This document shows, one piece after another, positions 1 through 10,672 of a DNA stretch of 64,000 nt. The notes beneath the pieces are model-generated. The model saw only the letters and a program-made list of their open reading frames with translations, was not told where the DNA came from and ran no database searches. Position 1 is the first letter of the stretch, and each line of letters begins with the position of its first letter. The stretch covers positions 1,240,001-1,304,000 of the forward strand of contig JARKIF010000005.1 in the NCBI GenBank assembly GCA_029378245.1, in the 5' to 3' direction. This stretch comes from Roridomyces roridus. Lineage: Eukaryota; Basidiomycota; Agaricomycetes; Agaricales; Mycenaceae. The position numbers and the translations under genes were made by a program.

Positions 1-166
1 TTGACTTGAATGGCTCGCGATCGACGTCTGTCCTTGTCGGATTCTTACTGTTGAAGCTTTGTTCACCACGGCCGCTAATCCATGATGCATGATGACTTAC
101 ATATCCTGAACGCCGGAGGGTCACGGAATTCAAACGGAATCGGCCAAGATCTCTATCCCGCCCTCC

Positions 167-1668
167 ATGACTTTCACCGTCCCGCTCCTAATTAATGGGG
201 AAGAGAAAATAACGGCCACCACGTTCCCAATTGAATCTCCAGTAACTCACAGCACCCTCTGGTCGTGTTCTCTCGCCTCTTCTACCGACGCCGATGCAGC
301 CCTGGCCGCAGCCAGCGCCGCCTTCCCCATCTGGTCCAAAACCAAGCCGGCAGCTCGCCGTAACATCCTCCTCAAGGCCGCAGATCTCATCGAGCAGCGT
401 GCCGATGAACTCAAGCTGGCCATGCAACAGGAGACCGGCTCTCTCGACGGTTTTGCTACCTTTGATACCGTAACAGCTGCAGCGCACATTCGGGATGTCG
501 CAGGTCGAATTAGCGCCATCGAAGGAAGCATCCCCATTTCTCAAGACGAGGGTAGAGCTGCACTTGTTGTCAAGGTAAGATTTGTTACACTAGTGAGATT
601 TGTTCATAAACCTGTGTGTCAACTTCCAAGGAGCCGTATGGAGTCGTTCTAGCACTTGCCCCTTGGAACGCCCCACATATCCTCGGGGTCAGATCAATAC
701 TGTTCCCCCTTGCGGCTGGCAATACTTGCATCCTGAAAGGCCCTGAGCTCAGTCCTCGCGTCTATCATCACATTGGTCAGATCTTCACGGCAGCTGGCCT
801 GCCACCAGGCGCCCTCAACATCCTTTTCACCTCGCGGGAGCACTCTGCTGCGATTACCACCCAGCTCATCGAGGCGCCGCAAGTCAAGAAGATAAATTTC
901 ACGGGCAGCTCGGCCGTCGGCGCTATCATCGCCTCGACTGCGGGGCGTGCACTCAAGCCATGCCTCATGGAGCTCGGTGGCAAGGCCGCTGCTGTCGTGC
1001 TCGACGATGCGGATCTCGAACTCGCTGCCATGCAGTGCGTCGTTGGGGCGTTCCTTCACTCGGGACAGATTTGCATGGCCACCGAGCGCGTCATTGTGCA
1101 GAAATCCATCCTCGAGCCGTTCCGCGCTGCACTGCAACATGCTGCTGCTGGTTTCGAGCCCCCAAATTCTCCCGCACCTGTTCTGGTGCAGGCCCCTGCC
1201 GTCGAACGGAACTGCGCACTCGTCGCCGATGCCCTGGGTAAGGGTGCGAAGCTTATCCACGGTGACCACACGCGGGAGGAGGTTCATCCGGAGACCGGGG
1301 TTGTCTCGCCCACGCGTATGCGAGCGCTCATTGTCGAGGGTGTGACACGCGATATGCGACTGTACCACGAAGAGAGTTTTGGTCCGAGCGTCAGTCTCAT
1401 TGCGGTCGACACCGAGGACGAGGCGGTTGCCATTGCAAACGACAGCGAGTACGGGCTCAACAGCGCGGTGTTTACCAAGGATTTGGCCCGTGGCTTGCGG
1501 ATTGCCAAGAGGCTCGAGAGCGGGTCGGTCCATATAAACTCGATGAGCGTTCATGACGAACCAAGCCTTCCTCATGGCGGTGTGGGCCGCAGCGGTTGGG
1601 GTCGCTTCAATGGCAGGTGGGGTATCGAGGAGTTTTTGCGTACCAAGACCATTACTTTCCAGGAGTGA
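167..1668 (+). CDS. Aldehyde dehydrogenase (NAD(P)+-dependent, vanillin/salicylaldehyde DH-like)
   Basis: Oxidises an aldehyde to the acid using NAD(P)+. Two exons, 167-574 and 631-1668, with a 56-nt GT-AG intron in phase 0, give about 481 aa, normal for the family. Visible ALDH motifs: APWNAP in the early second exon, the NFTGSSAVG cofactor loop, MELGGK with the general-base Glu, and GQICMATER carrying the catalytic Cys; EESFGPS and the C-terminal GGVGRSGWGRF block complete the fold. No signal peptide, so probably cytosolic. The overall look (LELGGK, GQICM, short N-terminus) resembles benzaldehyde, vanillin or salicylaldehyde dehydrogenases, but the substrate cannot be read from the sequence. 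A 360-aa antisense ORF (694-1776) overlies it and is only a codon-bias shadow. Confidence 0.93.
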
Positions 1669-1758
1669 GACTGTCGCATTGTGGTCTATACATGTACTTG
1701 TATCCTCTTGTAAATTCCACTCTCGAAATTGTACACTTTCTGCCAACTTTCTGGGTAC

Positions 1759-2271
1759 CAAGAGCTGGCAGATCAAGTGATCCGCGACACAGTGTTGATA
1801 ACCCCGTTTGAAATCTGATGTGATGCAATGTCATAATCAAGCCACGATCTTTATCATCTGCCAGTTTCGACACAATCCAGTACTTAACTTTAAGCTGTAC
1901 AGTTTCCGGATTGAATTGCACATTATCGGAAGGTTCAAGATGCGGTATATACGGGGTGGTGGAAACGAAGCCCGCGTTATAATGTACAGGAACTACATCT
2001 TCAGCCGAATGCGCGTGTGAATCCACGAGACGTGTCGGGACGCGTCAAACGTCAGTGGTGGTGGTGTAAGGTCGATAGCAGACGTGCGGGGTGGGTACTG
2101 GGGAGCAGAGGCGGAGTGGGAGCTGGAGTGAGCAAGTGGTAGAGACGGACGATGGCTGTGAGAAGAAACGGACGTAACGGCGGTAACGGACTTCACGGAG
2201 GTAAACCTCGATTTAGAAGGAGGGGGGGTACATCAATCAGTGTCGCGGATCACTTGATCTGCCAGCTCTTG
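1759..2271. mobile_element. MITE-like segment with 32-bp terminal inverted repeats (candidate)
   Basis: Positions 1759-1790 and 2240-2271 are perfect 32-bp inverted repeats (arm begins CAAGAGCTGG and ends CCGCGACAC). Similarity continues inward for roughly 15 more bases (TTGAT followed by ACCCC on both arms). The 449-bp interior has no convincing gene; ORFs there are short and unlike any family I know. GGTAC occurs just outside both arms, but I cannot establish a clean target-site duplication. Size, long perfect arms and lack of coding capacity suggest a non-autonomous DNA element or a fold-back duplication. It fills the gap between the aldehyde dehydrogenase and the next gene. Confidence 0.5.
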
Positions 2272-2353
2272 CTCGGTACAGACTTCTGCTTGCTCCATCA
2301 CTGCATCATGATCGGACCACTGCGCCACCTCTCTCGAACGTTGATGCGCGTCG

Positions 2354-4536
2354 ATGAACGACCAGCTTTTAACAACAGAGCGCCTCCCGGGCCTTCCGAA
2401 ACTCGACAAGAACCAGTTCATATCATCCTATATCCAGAGCCAGAAGGCTAACGCGAAAGCCTACGCAGAGGAAGGTCGTACGTTCGTGACATCATGGAAT
2501 TCCAATACAACGCCCAAGAAAGCAGCCCCCGCCCCCGCCAATGTAGGATTTGCGACACCAGTTCTTATAGCCCGCCCGCCCAGAGTCGTTGTCGAGGAAG
2601 TGCCCAGGAAAGAAGACGCAGAGCCGGTCGAGAAACCGCCAAAGAAGTCATCTAGCAAACCGTCGACAAAGACCGTCGAGAAACCCGTTGCAGAGAAACT
2701 ACCTCTCTCAAAGAAGTCGTCTGGTAAAACGACGGCGACAAAGAACACAGACAAATCGCTCTCAAAGAAACGTGTCATTGAGCCTGAGCAGGATGAGGAT
2801 GAAGCTGCTCGTGAGCCACACGCCCCATCTCATATATACTCTCCACTCATCACCTCCAGGTCTCCTGGAGAGGCGCGAGCGCAAACGTGCTAAACGGGCA
2901 ATCGTGCAACCCAAGGAGCCTAGCGAGGCCGAGACAGCATCCTCGGGCAAGCCGAAGAAGAAATCCAAAACAGCCAAGGAGAAGAAATCCAAAGTTCCCG
3001 CTGGTTTTGCCCTCATGCATGGATTCTCTGCTAGGAATGTCGGAAAGAATCGCTTGACGGTGTGTATCAATCACCTCTCATGCACTCAAGCTGAACAATC
3101 CCAGTTGAAACCGCCCTCGAATGTCGGCGTATTCAAGAAGGGCAAGGCATCTCTCAATACGAAGACGAAACAGAAACCAAAACGTACTGTTTCTCTGTAA
3201 ATATATCGTGTCCAAACTGACACCGTTCCTAGAGCGCCATGGTGGCAAACCCTTCTCCGAGCTTGGATTCCTCCGCAACGCCAAAAAGGCCCCTGTCTCT
3301 GATACATCCTCTGACCCCGACAATGACTCCGTGTCCACCTCTGTAGCGGAGGCGAAAAAGAAAAGGAAGAAACCCATGCCATGCACAACCTCGCAACACC
3401 CATCGGAGCTGTCGAAACCATCTACCTCTTCACCTCCAAAGGTCCGCGCCCCGGCGGAATCCATAATCTGGGACATAGAATCTAACGCGTCCCAAAATCT
3501 AAAATCCACGAAAGAGGGCAAGCCTTCGCAGGACGAAGGCACCGTTTTTCAGGGAACAGTCGTGCTAGATGCACGGATTCCGGCGTGGGGTCAGCAGGAC
3601 TCGGCGGTTGAATCTGCTCCGGCCATTCCGTCTAGTCCGTCCTTACGCCCTTCTCAGTCTGCCTCTCAGGTCGGGCAACACCTGCAGGCGCCAGCTCCAG
3701 AGGCATCGTCTCGATATTTCCAGATCCATGTGACCGCACCACCGGTCAAACCGCAGCCGGAACAACCAAGTAAACCTGCGTCGTCCGTTGCTCCTGATCC
3801 CAAGCTCGCGGAGACTTGTCACCGAACGGAGCTTCCAGATGTTCCGGATTGTCCCATCCGCTTCAGCGTCGCTACTCGTACCAGAGTCCTGGCGGACCAA
3901 TTCCCTCCAGTTCCCTCTTTGCCGACGTACCATGAGGATCCGTATCCCTATCTGCCCGAAACCATTGAAGATTATGAGGAATCGGAACGATACACCCCAG
4001 CGCCAGACGAGTTCCTCATTCACGACTATCAGTCGGATTGCAGTCCTGATGACGGCGCTCCTCTTTGGGTCGACGAACCGCTCATGGACCATATCGACTG
4101 CAATGTACCCGTGACCTGGGAAGATAACTGGGATGATTGCCAAGGATTCGAGGAAGAGTACGAAGACGCATGTTGTGAGGAAGCTGTTGAAGCGATGGAA
4201 GACATCGACTCTGCAGTGTATCAAGATGACGACTTGTACGAAGATATCTACATGGCACCGGTGGGGGAGGTCGTCACGGAGGAGGTTTGGGATGAAGCGC
4301 CGGTGTATCTGGAGGGAGAGGCATCACCGTTTGATCTGCAGTATCTCGAGGTCATGGAAGACACCTCTAGCTGCTCAGACGGTGCAGACGAGGCTCGTTT
4401 TTCCCAAGGGCGTGCGCTGTTGTTGGGTCTTCCTATCCCAGACTCACGCTCATCACATCCGCCGGTGCACATTTCCCGTGCTGAGCAGGACGTGGCCAAG
4501 GGATTGCGGCACCACTGGCGTCCGCATAGGCTGTGA
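2354..4536 (+). CDS. Hypothetical protein, Lys-rich N-terminal half and strongly acidic C-terminal half
   Basis: I do not recognise this protein. Four exons (2354-2810, 2860-3059, 3105-3183, 3233-4536) join in frame to about 679 aa; introns of 49, 45 and 49 nt all have GT-AG ends. The first 50 residues look folded. Residues about 80-270 are rich in Lys, Ser and Pro with several basic stretches (KKKSKTAKEKK and similar) that could act as nuclear localisation signals. The last 200 residues are Asp/Glu/Tyr-rich with Pro, and largely without Lys. No enzyme motif, signal peptide or membrane segment is visible. The layout (basic disordered part, acidic tail) fits a nuclear or chromatin-associated factor, but that is inference. 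Confidence 0.7.
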
Positions 4537-4703
4537 TTTAGACCGACCTGCATGGAGAATCTACTTACTGTATCTGGGACGGTCACGTTGCCGTCACGTC
4601 TTGTTTAATGAGTGAAACACTTGTACATACAGCAATACCGTAATCAATACTCCTTTCTTCACACCTTCACACACCCACGACTGTCCGACGCGTATTGATA
4701 TCA

Positions 4704-7700
4704 ATGAACGCCTGGAAGGAGAACGGCGGTATGGGTAACAATAACGTGCGTGCCATCCCGCTTCGCCCTCGTCCAGCATTTCCTCAATGCGAACAGTCGC
4801 AGACAGTAAAATTGGAGCCGACAGAGTTCCGCTTGCCTCAAGCACCCGCGCTGGCCCCGTCTAGTTCCATCAATGTGAAGGCGGAAAAGAAAGAGGCCGT
4901 AAGTAGCTCTCAATTCTCGCGATTTTTTTGCGTCTCATTCCGACTACGACGCGTCTAGAATGTCCTTTCCGTCATCCCCAAAAAAGAATCGGACGCGCCC
5001 TTAGACGACCCTTTCAACGCGCCCCTCGACGTCCCAGAGCACCAGAAGCCCGAGGCTGCAAATGCCACCGCGATTGTTCGCGTCGACCCCAACAGTTACA
5101 CGATATACGAATCTGCCGCTGATATTGAGTATACTCCCGAGCACGCGCTTCAGCAGGGAGTGAAAATGATCAACAAGATGGCGTCTCAGATGGACAAGTT
5201 GAAGCTGGGACCGCGTCGCAAAGAAGTCTGGTCCAAGGAAACCGCGACTTTGCGCGGTCAGGGGGCGCCTTCTACCCTCATTGCTATTTGTGGCGGTGCG
5301 TGTTCAATGGTCCCTTTTCGCGTTTTGCTCACGCGTCGTTGAATAGCTACTGGTGCCGGCAAGTCTTCTTTATTGAACGCCGTTTTGGACGGTATGTGTT
5401 CTTTTCAACGCCAATATACGCTCAACTGAACTGCCAAACGACCAAATTGTGCCGACTTCGGGGATGAGAGCGTGCACGGCCGTCGTCACGGAAATTTCGT
5501 ATCACACGAAAAAGACCATTGACGCGGATATCTCGTTCCTCTCGCGGGAGGATTGGAAGGTAGTTCCATCATTGTTGTTTAACTCAATGATTGACCCATG
5601 CGTAGGCCGAGTTGGATATCCTGCTGGGTGATCTTATTGAGGAGGACGGCACGATCAAGCGGACTACTGACTTGAAGAGCGACGCGGGAATCGCCTGGTC
5701 AAAGGTCCATGCTGTTTATCCCACCATTTCGCAAGAAACGCTGGTCACCATGACCGCCGACCAGATAATCGCCAAGGACCCCATGATTGCCAAGATTCTG
5801 TGAGCATCTTGCATAGTTGAAACCCCTGATTTTGACTCTTCTTAGTGGAACGACCAAAACGATCACTGCAAAGAATTCCCAGAGCTTCGCTGTCGAGATT
5901 CAGAAGTATATCGATTCCAAGGACCGCAAAGGCGGCAAGGACAAGAAGGACAAGGAGAAAAAGAAGGCCAACACCCCCGCATTCTGGCCTCTCATCAAGC
6001 AGGTCAATGTCCGCTGTTCTGCTACGGCCCTCGCTACTGGGGCCATCCTCGTCGATCTCCCTGGTGAGCCGGTCAATGTCTTGCCCGTACTCTGCTCATT
6101 TTTGTAGGTACCGGGGATGTGAATGCCGCGCGAAACTCCATCGCCAAAAATTACATGAAGCGGAGCAATTGCATTTGGATCCTTGCACCGATCACGCGTG
6201 CAGTGGATGACAAAATTGCGAAAGATTTGTTGGGTGAAGCGTTCAAGAGCCAGCTCATGAGTACGTGACCTCCAGAAAGTTGAGTTCTCCGCTGACTTTT
6301 TTCAGTGGACCAGAAGTGTGTTTATATGCGACTCAATTTCCCTTCCTGATTGCCATCCCAGTTACAATGATTCGACGGTCACATTCATAGCCACGAAATG
6401 CGACGACATTTCTTGTTCCGAAGTCATCCCCGCACTGGGCTTGGACGACGAACCCGAGCTCGAGGAAATTCAAGAGAAGATCGAGCATATTGCGGACCAG
6501 ACCTCTGAATACAAGAAGAAGAGGAGCGAGCTTGACGGTGTTCGCAAATGTCAGTCGTCGCACTTCGATTGAACTCGAACTCATCTCGTTCATCCAGCGC
6601 TCGACCCAAAGGTGAAACATCTACAAGCTGTGTTGGAAGAACACGAGGAGCACCTCGAAGCCCTCAAAGACGGAAGATCCTTCGTCCTCAAGCTTACGGG
6701 CCCGAAATCTAAAGCTCCCAAGGGCAAGAAACCCAAGGGCAAGAAGCGCAAGAACTCTCGTGGTGACAAGCCGGGCTCACCTAAGCGCCGAAGGAGCGAT
6801 TCGTTCGTCGTCGACGATGACGACGACGACAACATGAGCTCGAGCGATGATGAGACCTCGGATTTCCGAGCCAGCCACGATGAAGAGGACGGTTCTGACG
6901 ACGAGGAGAAGGATTCCGATGCAGACGAATTGGACTCTGACCAGGAGGATGTTGAGGATGTTGAGGAAGATGTGGAGGAGCACACCGAGGAGAGTGTTGG
7001 ACTCAAGATCAAGGAGACAAAGGCGCTCCTCAAGGAGACTCGCGAACGTCGGAACGATGCTCGGAAACAGCGTAATGAAGTAGCCGACGCTCTCGCGGCT
7101 CTCAAGCAGAAGGGCGCCAAGGCGCAGCAGGTCCGCTTCATCACGCGTTATTTTCATTCCATTAATTGTCGATCAACAGGAAAAGAACGCTTTTTGTTCG
7201 CTGAAGAGGTCGGAGCACTCGCGCGATGTACTGAAAGAGGACTTCCGCGCTGGTCTCAAAGACCTCGACGACGCCGCTGCCGAAGCACGTGACCCAGCCA
7301 ATTTCGATCCAAGTGTCGCATTGCGTGGTGTGTGTTCTTTCTTTTGCCGTGTTCTATAACTCAAAGAAAATGAAAAAGACTACGACGCCATTGATCTGCC
7401 GGTCTTTACCGCATCCTCTCGCGACTATGTAAGAATAAAGGGGCAGGTCAAGGGCGACGGCGCGCCTTCTTGTTTCACCAACGTCCGTGACACGGGCATC
7501 CCTGAAATCCAGCAGTGGTGCCATAGCTTGACAAAGACTTCCCGCGAGCGTGCAGCGAAGCACTTTGTCCAGCATCTCGCCGTTTTCGCTCAAGGGGTCA
7601 AGCAGTATATCAATGGTATTGGCGATGTGACGACTGCAGACCGCGAAACGTTGCGTGAGAACTGGGAATCGGGCGTGCAGGATCTTGGGGAGCAGTTGGA

Positions 7701-8830
7701 CGATGAAGATCCCTTTGCCCATCTTCTTGGGCAATCCCAGTTGTATACGCTTCCCAAAGTCACTCCCAAGGTTGACCAATATGGAGACGAGAGTGGTATC
7801 ACTCCCAGGCTCGTCAAAGTAGGTGCTGATTCTGTTGTCCTTGGCTGTGGTTGACCATCTGATCAGGAATTCGGGGAGATTGTTGAGGAATCTGTTGCTG
7901 AACTCAAGGAGCATCTGCGGGACGGCCTCGAAGAGCGTTGTAAAGCGGGCGCTGAACATGTATGTCTTGTGTTGCTCTTCTGCGTAGTCAAACCTAACAC
8001 GCTGTAGGCTGCATCGGCAGCAGTGTCTACTTCCGACGACTTTGCAAGCTCAATGCACTGGGGATCGTACCGTGCCACTCTCCGTCGAAATGGCGACTTT
8101 AGACGCAATCTCAATGTCGAGTTGGTCAACCCTTTCACGCGGCACATTGCCAAGAAATGGCAGGAAGTATTCGAGGCGGATGTGTTCTCCCCACTACTCT
8201 CGGCCATCATCGCTTGCATAGACAACCTCATCAGCGACGTTGAAAAGTCGGCTGCATCTGGGCTCAAGGATCGCGCGAAGCTGCAGGGCGAACAGTGCAT
8301 GGAGCACGCACGTGTGGCATTGCAAAAGACCATAGAGACCGTGAAAGAGACGTTGAACAACCAACAGAAGGAGGTCTCTCGTTCTCTTGCGCCGCATGTG
8401 CAAGGTGGGCTGTTGGATGGATACTCTGAGGCGATGGAGCACCGTGGTACGGGGTCGGTTGCACGGCAGAAGGTAAAGAGCGCCGACTTTCAAATGGACC
8501 ATTCTGACTTGCGAGCAGGCCGCTTTCCGCCAGTATATGGTCGATGTCAAAGACGACATCTTTGAAGGTGGTGTTGACGAGATCATGAAAGGTCTTTCCG
8601 GCGCCGCAGAGGCCGTCAGGGTTACGCTGAAAAACGCACTGGACAATCTCGCTAACACCATTGAGGTGTCCATAGCCGTCCTCTGGGAGAGGATGGAGCA
8701 AGATCCCGCTCAGGTCAAAGTCCAGTTGGACGTTGTCCACGAGGTCAACAAAGTCCTCCGCCAACTCGACTTCTTCAAAGTTGCTGAAAAGGCGCGCTAT
8801 CTTGACGGTGAGGATGTGGTGATGACGTGA
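4704..8830 (+). CDS. Dynamin-family GTPase, nuclear GTPase SLIP-GC-like
   Basis: Fifteen exons sum to 3450 nt (1149 aa): 4704-4898, 4959-5295, 5347-5391, 5441-5559, 5606-5799, 5846-6063, 6108-6260, 6306-6315, 6362-6549, 6598-7130, 7180-7327, 7379-7818, 7867-7959, 8008-8472, 8519-8830. The G domain has P-loop GATGAGKSS, switch I region [17 protein letters not shown], switch II DLPGTGD and the T/S-K-x-D-like element ATKCDD. A Lys-rich basic run, an Asp/Glu-rich acidic tract near residue 700 and long helical segments follow, matching SLIP-GC/dynamin-like large GTPases. Two splicing oddities: a 10-nt exon (6306-6315) and an intron (5392-5440) that appears to end in CG rather than AG. ATG 4704 is the first in-frame ATG. 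The cellular role in fungi is unclear. Confidence 0.88.
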
Positions 8831-8960
8831 ATTCTCGTGTTCTGTTCTGTTTTCTACGCTATACCCGGCTCTGTACCTGTGTACTATTCCGTTATGTTTT
8901 TATAGTTATTCTACCTCTTGTACTTTCCGATCACAAACACCAATCTTGTTCTCCACCACC

Positions 8961-10012
8961 ATGGTCATTCGACAATTATGTCGGCGCGCTGCCACTGACG
9001 CGCATTTGGGCTCGGCCTCGTCGCGCGTCATAAGGAGGAAATCACACTCAATATCCGATCCCTCTACCTCTCGATCCATATCCTTGGCTCATCCTCGCGA
9101 GTCTCTACTGCACTCGGACAGGATACCGCGCAGCCAGGACAATATCTCTCTGACTCCGCCTTCAGAGCCTCCCTTGACCTCCTCCGTCCCATCGACACGA
9201 GTCGACACCTCCAATGCGTCATCGTACGCCAACCCTCCTTTTCACACTCACGCGTTCTTCTCCGCGTTGGAAAAGACGTTTCCTACTCCCACTGCTCGCA
9301 GTCTTATGCGTGCAACCAGAGCATTGCTAGTGAACCGCATTGGCCGAGTGCGTCGGGAGGCTCTGGCCGTGAAGGATTTGGATAACGTATGGTTCCTCGT
9401 GTGCTTGCTACCCGTCTCATCTTTTAGAAAGCAAGCCTATCTTTTCCGTGCTGCTCTTGCTGAACTGCGAGCCGAGATAACTGCAAGCACGAACAATGAA
9501 ACTGCCGCCATTCGGACGTCGACTGCTGCACTCAGGCGAGAAGTTGACCGGTTAGACATCAAGATGAAGGAGGATCTAGCTACTCTGAAGCACGAGTGAG
9601 TAACTTTGTGACGATTCTCTGCGTCGTATGAATTCATGTCTAGGATTCAGATGGAAGTGGACAGTCGGAAGAACGAGGTCAAGTCTGACTTTAAACGCCA
9701 TGACATTGCTACTGAGGAGCTCCTGAACAAGGCTATAGTCAACATCAGTGAGCTCCGTACCGATGTCGAGGAAATCAAGTGGCATAATATGCGTCGCGCC
9801 GTCGGTTCGTCGAATTTCTTGTGAGAGATGCATTGCTTATGTTCCTCCCAGTGGCTCTCTCTGCCTTTGTGGCTGTCATCGTTATAACGATGGAGCTTCG
9901 TCCTAAACCTCCTCCCCCTGCACCGACGGCTCCTGTCGTCCAACCGCACGGCACAACAGCGAAAGACATCAAGCAGCCTCTCACAGAGGGTCTAGACGAG
10001 TGGGCGACATAG
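8961..10012 (+). CDS. DUF1640 / CCDC90-family mitochondrial inner membrane protein (FMP32/MCUR1-like)
   Basis: Exons 8961-9386, 9432-9595, 9644-9804 and 9852-10012 sum to 912 nt (303 aa). The N-terminus is rich in Arg and Ser and lacks acidic residues, as expected for a mitochondrial presequence. It is followed by the family core ([12 protein letters not shown], then [20 protein letters not shown]) and a long coiled coil of about 100 residues ([20 protein letters not shown]). A hydrophobic segment near the C-terminus ([14 protein letters not shown]) is the single membrane anchor, followed by a Pro-rich tail. Members sit in the mitochondrial inner membrane and are linked to cytochrome oxidase biogenesis or calcium uniporter regulation. 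It converges on PYM, 55 nt away. Confidence 0.85.
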
Positions 10013-10067
10013 AGAAAACGGAAATAGAAGATTAATTTACATGTAGTACCAGCTGTATATCCATCCC

Positions 10068-10642
10068 TTACTTTACATTCAATTTGTCGAGCTTCGAGGC
10101 GAGAGCCGAGCCATCGTTGTCCGAGGAAGCCGTCGTGTGTGAGCTTTCCCTTGGTGCAGCGGGAGGAGACGGAGCTTCGTCGTCGTCTTCCCAATTGTCC
10201 GCCACAGGTTCCTCCTCCTTCTTCTCTCTCTTCTTTGCGCGCTTCTTGGCGTTCTTGCTCAATGCTTTCCCAGTTGAGTTGGAAGCTGTTGAGGTTGGTG
10301 GTGGGGCCCATCCGATTATGTGCCCCTTGGGAAGCTGGTTCGCATCAGCCTGCGTCTGCTTGGTCCCTGACGCGTCAAAGTGCGTGAGCTCGGGTCAGAC
10401 CGCGTCGAACTAGATTGTCGTACCGCGGAAACGACGGACGTCCTCCTGTGGGGTGAAGCCAGGCCGGATTTTGATCTGCTTGCGGACACTGATTGGGGGT
10501 ATAAGTCGTGTGAGGTCAGAATAAGAACGAATACTCGCGATCCATCTGGACGCTTGGACTCGGGAATGACGCGCTCTAGCGTCTGCGGGTCGAGGGCAAT
10601 GCCCGCGGCTGTCTTGGTTGGGTCAATTGGTGGTAGAGACAT
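10068..10642 (-). CDS. PYM1: PYM (partner of Y14 and Mago), exon-junction-complex disassembly factor
   Basis: Three exons on the minus strand. With exons 10642-10539, 10488-10424 and 10366-10068 the protein is 155 aa and reads [18 protein letters not shown], then [28 protein letters not shown], which is the PYM/WIBG N-terminal Mago-Y14 binding signature. The tail is Lys-rich ([13 protein letters not shown]), then acidic with NWEDDD, and ends in a [11 protein letters not shown] helix, as in other PYM proteins. PYM binds ribosomes and removes exon-junction complexes in the cytoplasm. The first intron is ambiguous: the version giving the conserved VRKQ uses a GC donor (10538), while a GT donor at 10534 with a later acceptor loses those residues. 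Its start codon is 30 nt from that of GPN3. Confidence 0.92.
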
Positions 10643-10672
10643 GTTTGGCTCGATTTGTTCCCCCTCTTAATC
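10643..10672. promoter_or_regulatory. 30-bp head-to-head promoter gap between PYM and GPN3
   Basis: Only 30 bp separate the start codon of PYM (minus, ATG at 10642) and that of GPN3 (plus, ATG at 10673). Neither a separate core promoter nor a normal 5' leader fits in this space, so transcription initiation must occur inside the other gene, or both share start sites and overlapping leaders. Confidence 0.6.

Noticed and set aside
694..1776. 360-aa antisense ORF under the aldehyde dehydrogenase
   Set aside because: It is the complement of a strongly conserved coding exon, its translation resembles no protein, and GC-rich third positions on the plus strand explain its length.
2589..3200. 203-aa ORF as a separate basic protein
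   Set aside because: Its second half is exons 2-3 of the 2354-4536 gene; the first half is an out-of-frame shadow of exon 1. Splicing joins them in frame.
6590..7144. 184-aa Ser-rich minus-strand ORF
   Set aside because: It is the antisense of the acidic, Asp/Glu-rich part of the GTPase; GAC/GAG codons read backwards as Ser and Leu.
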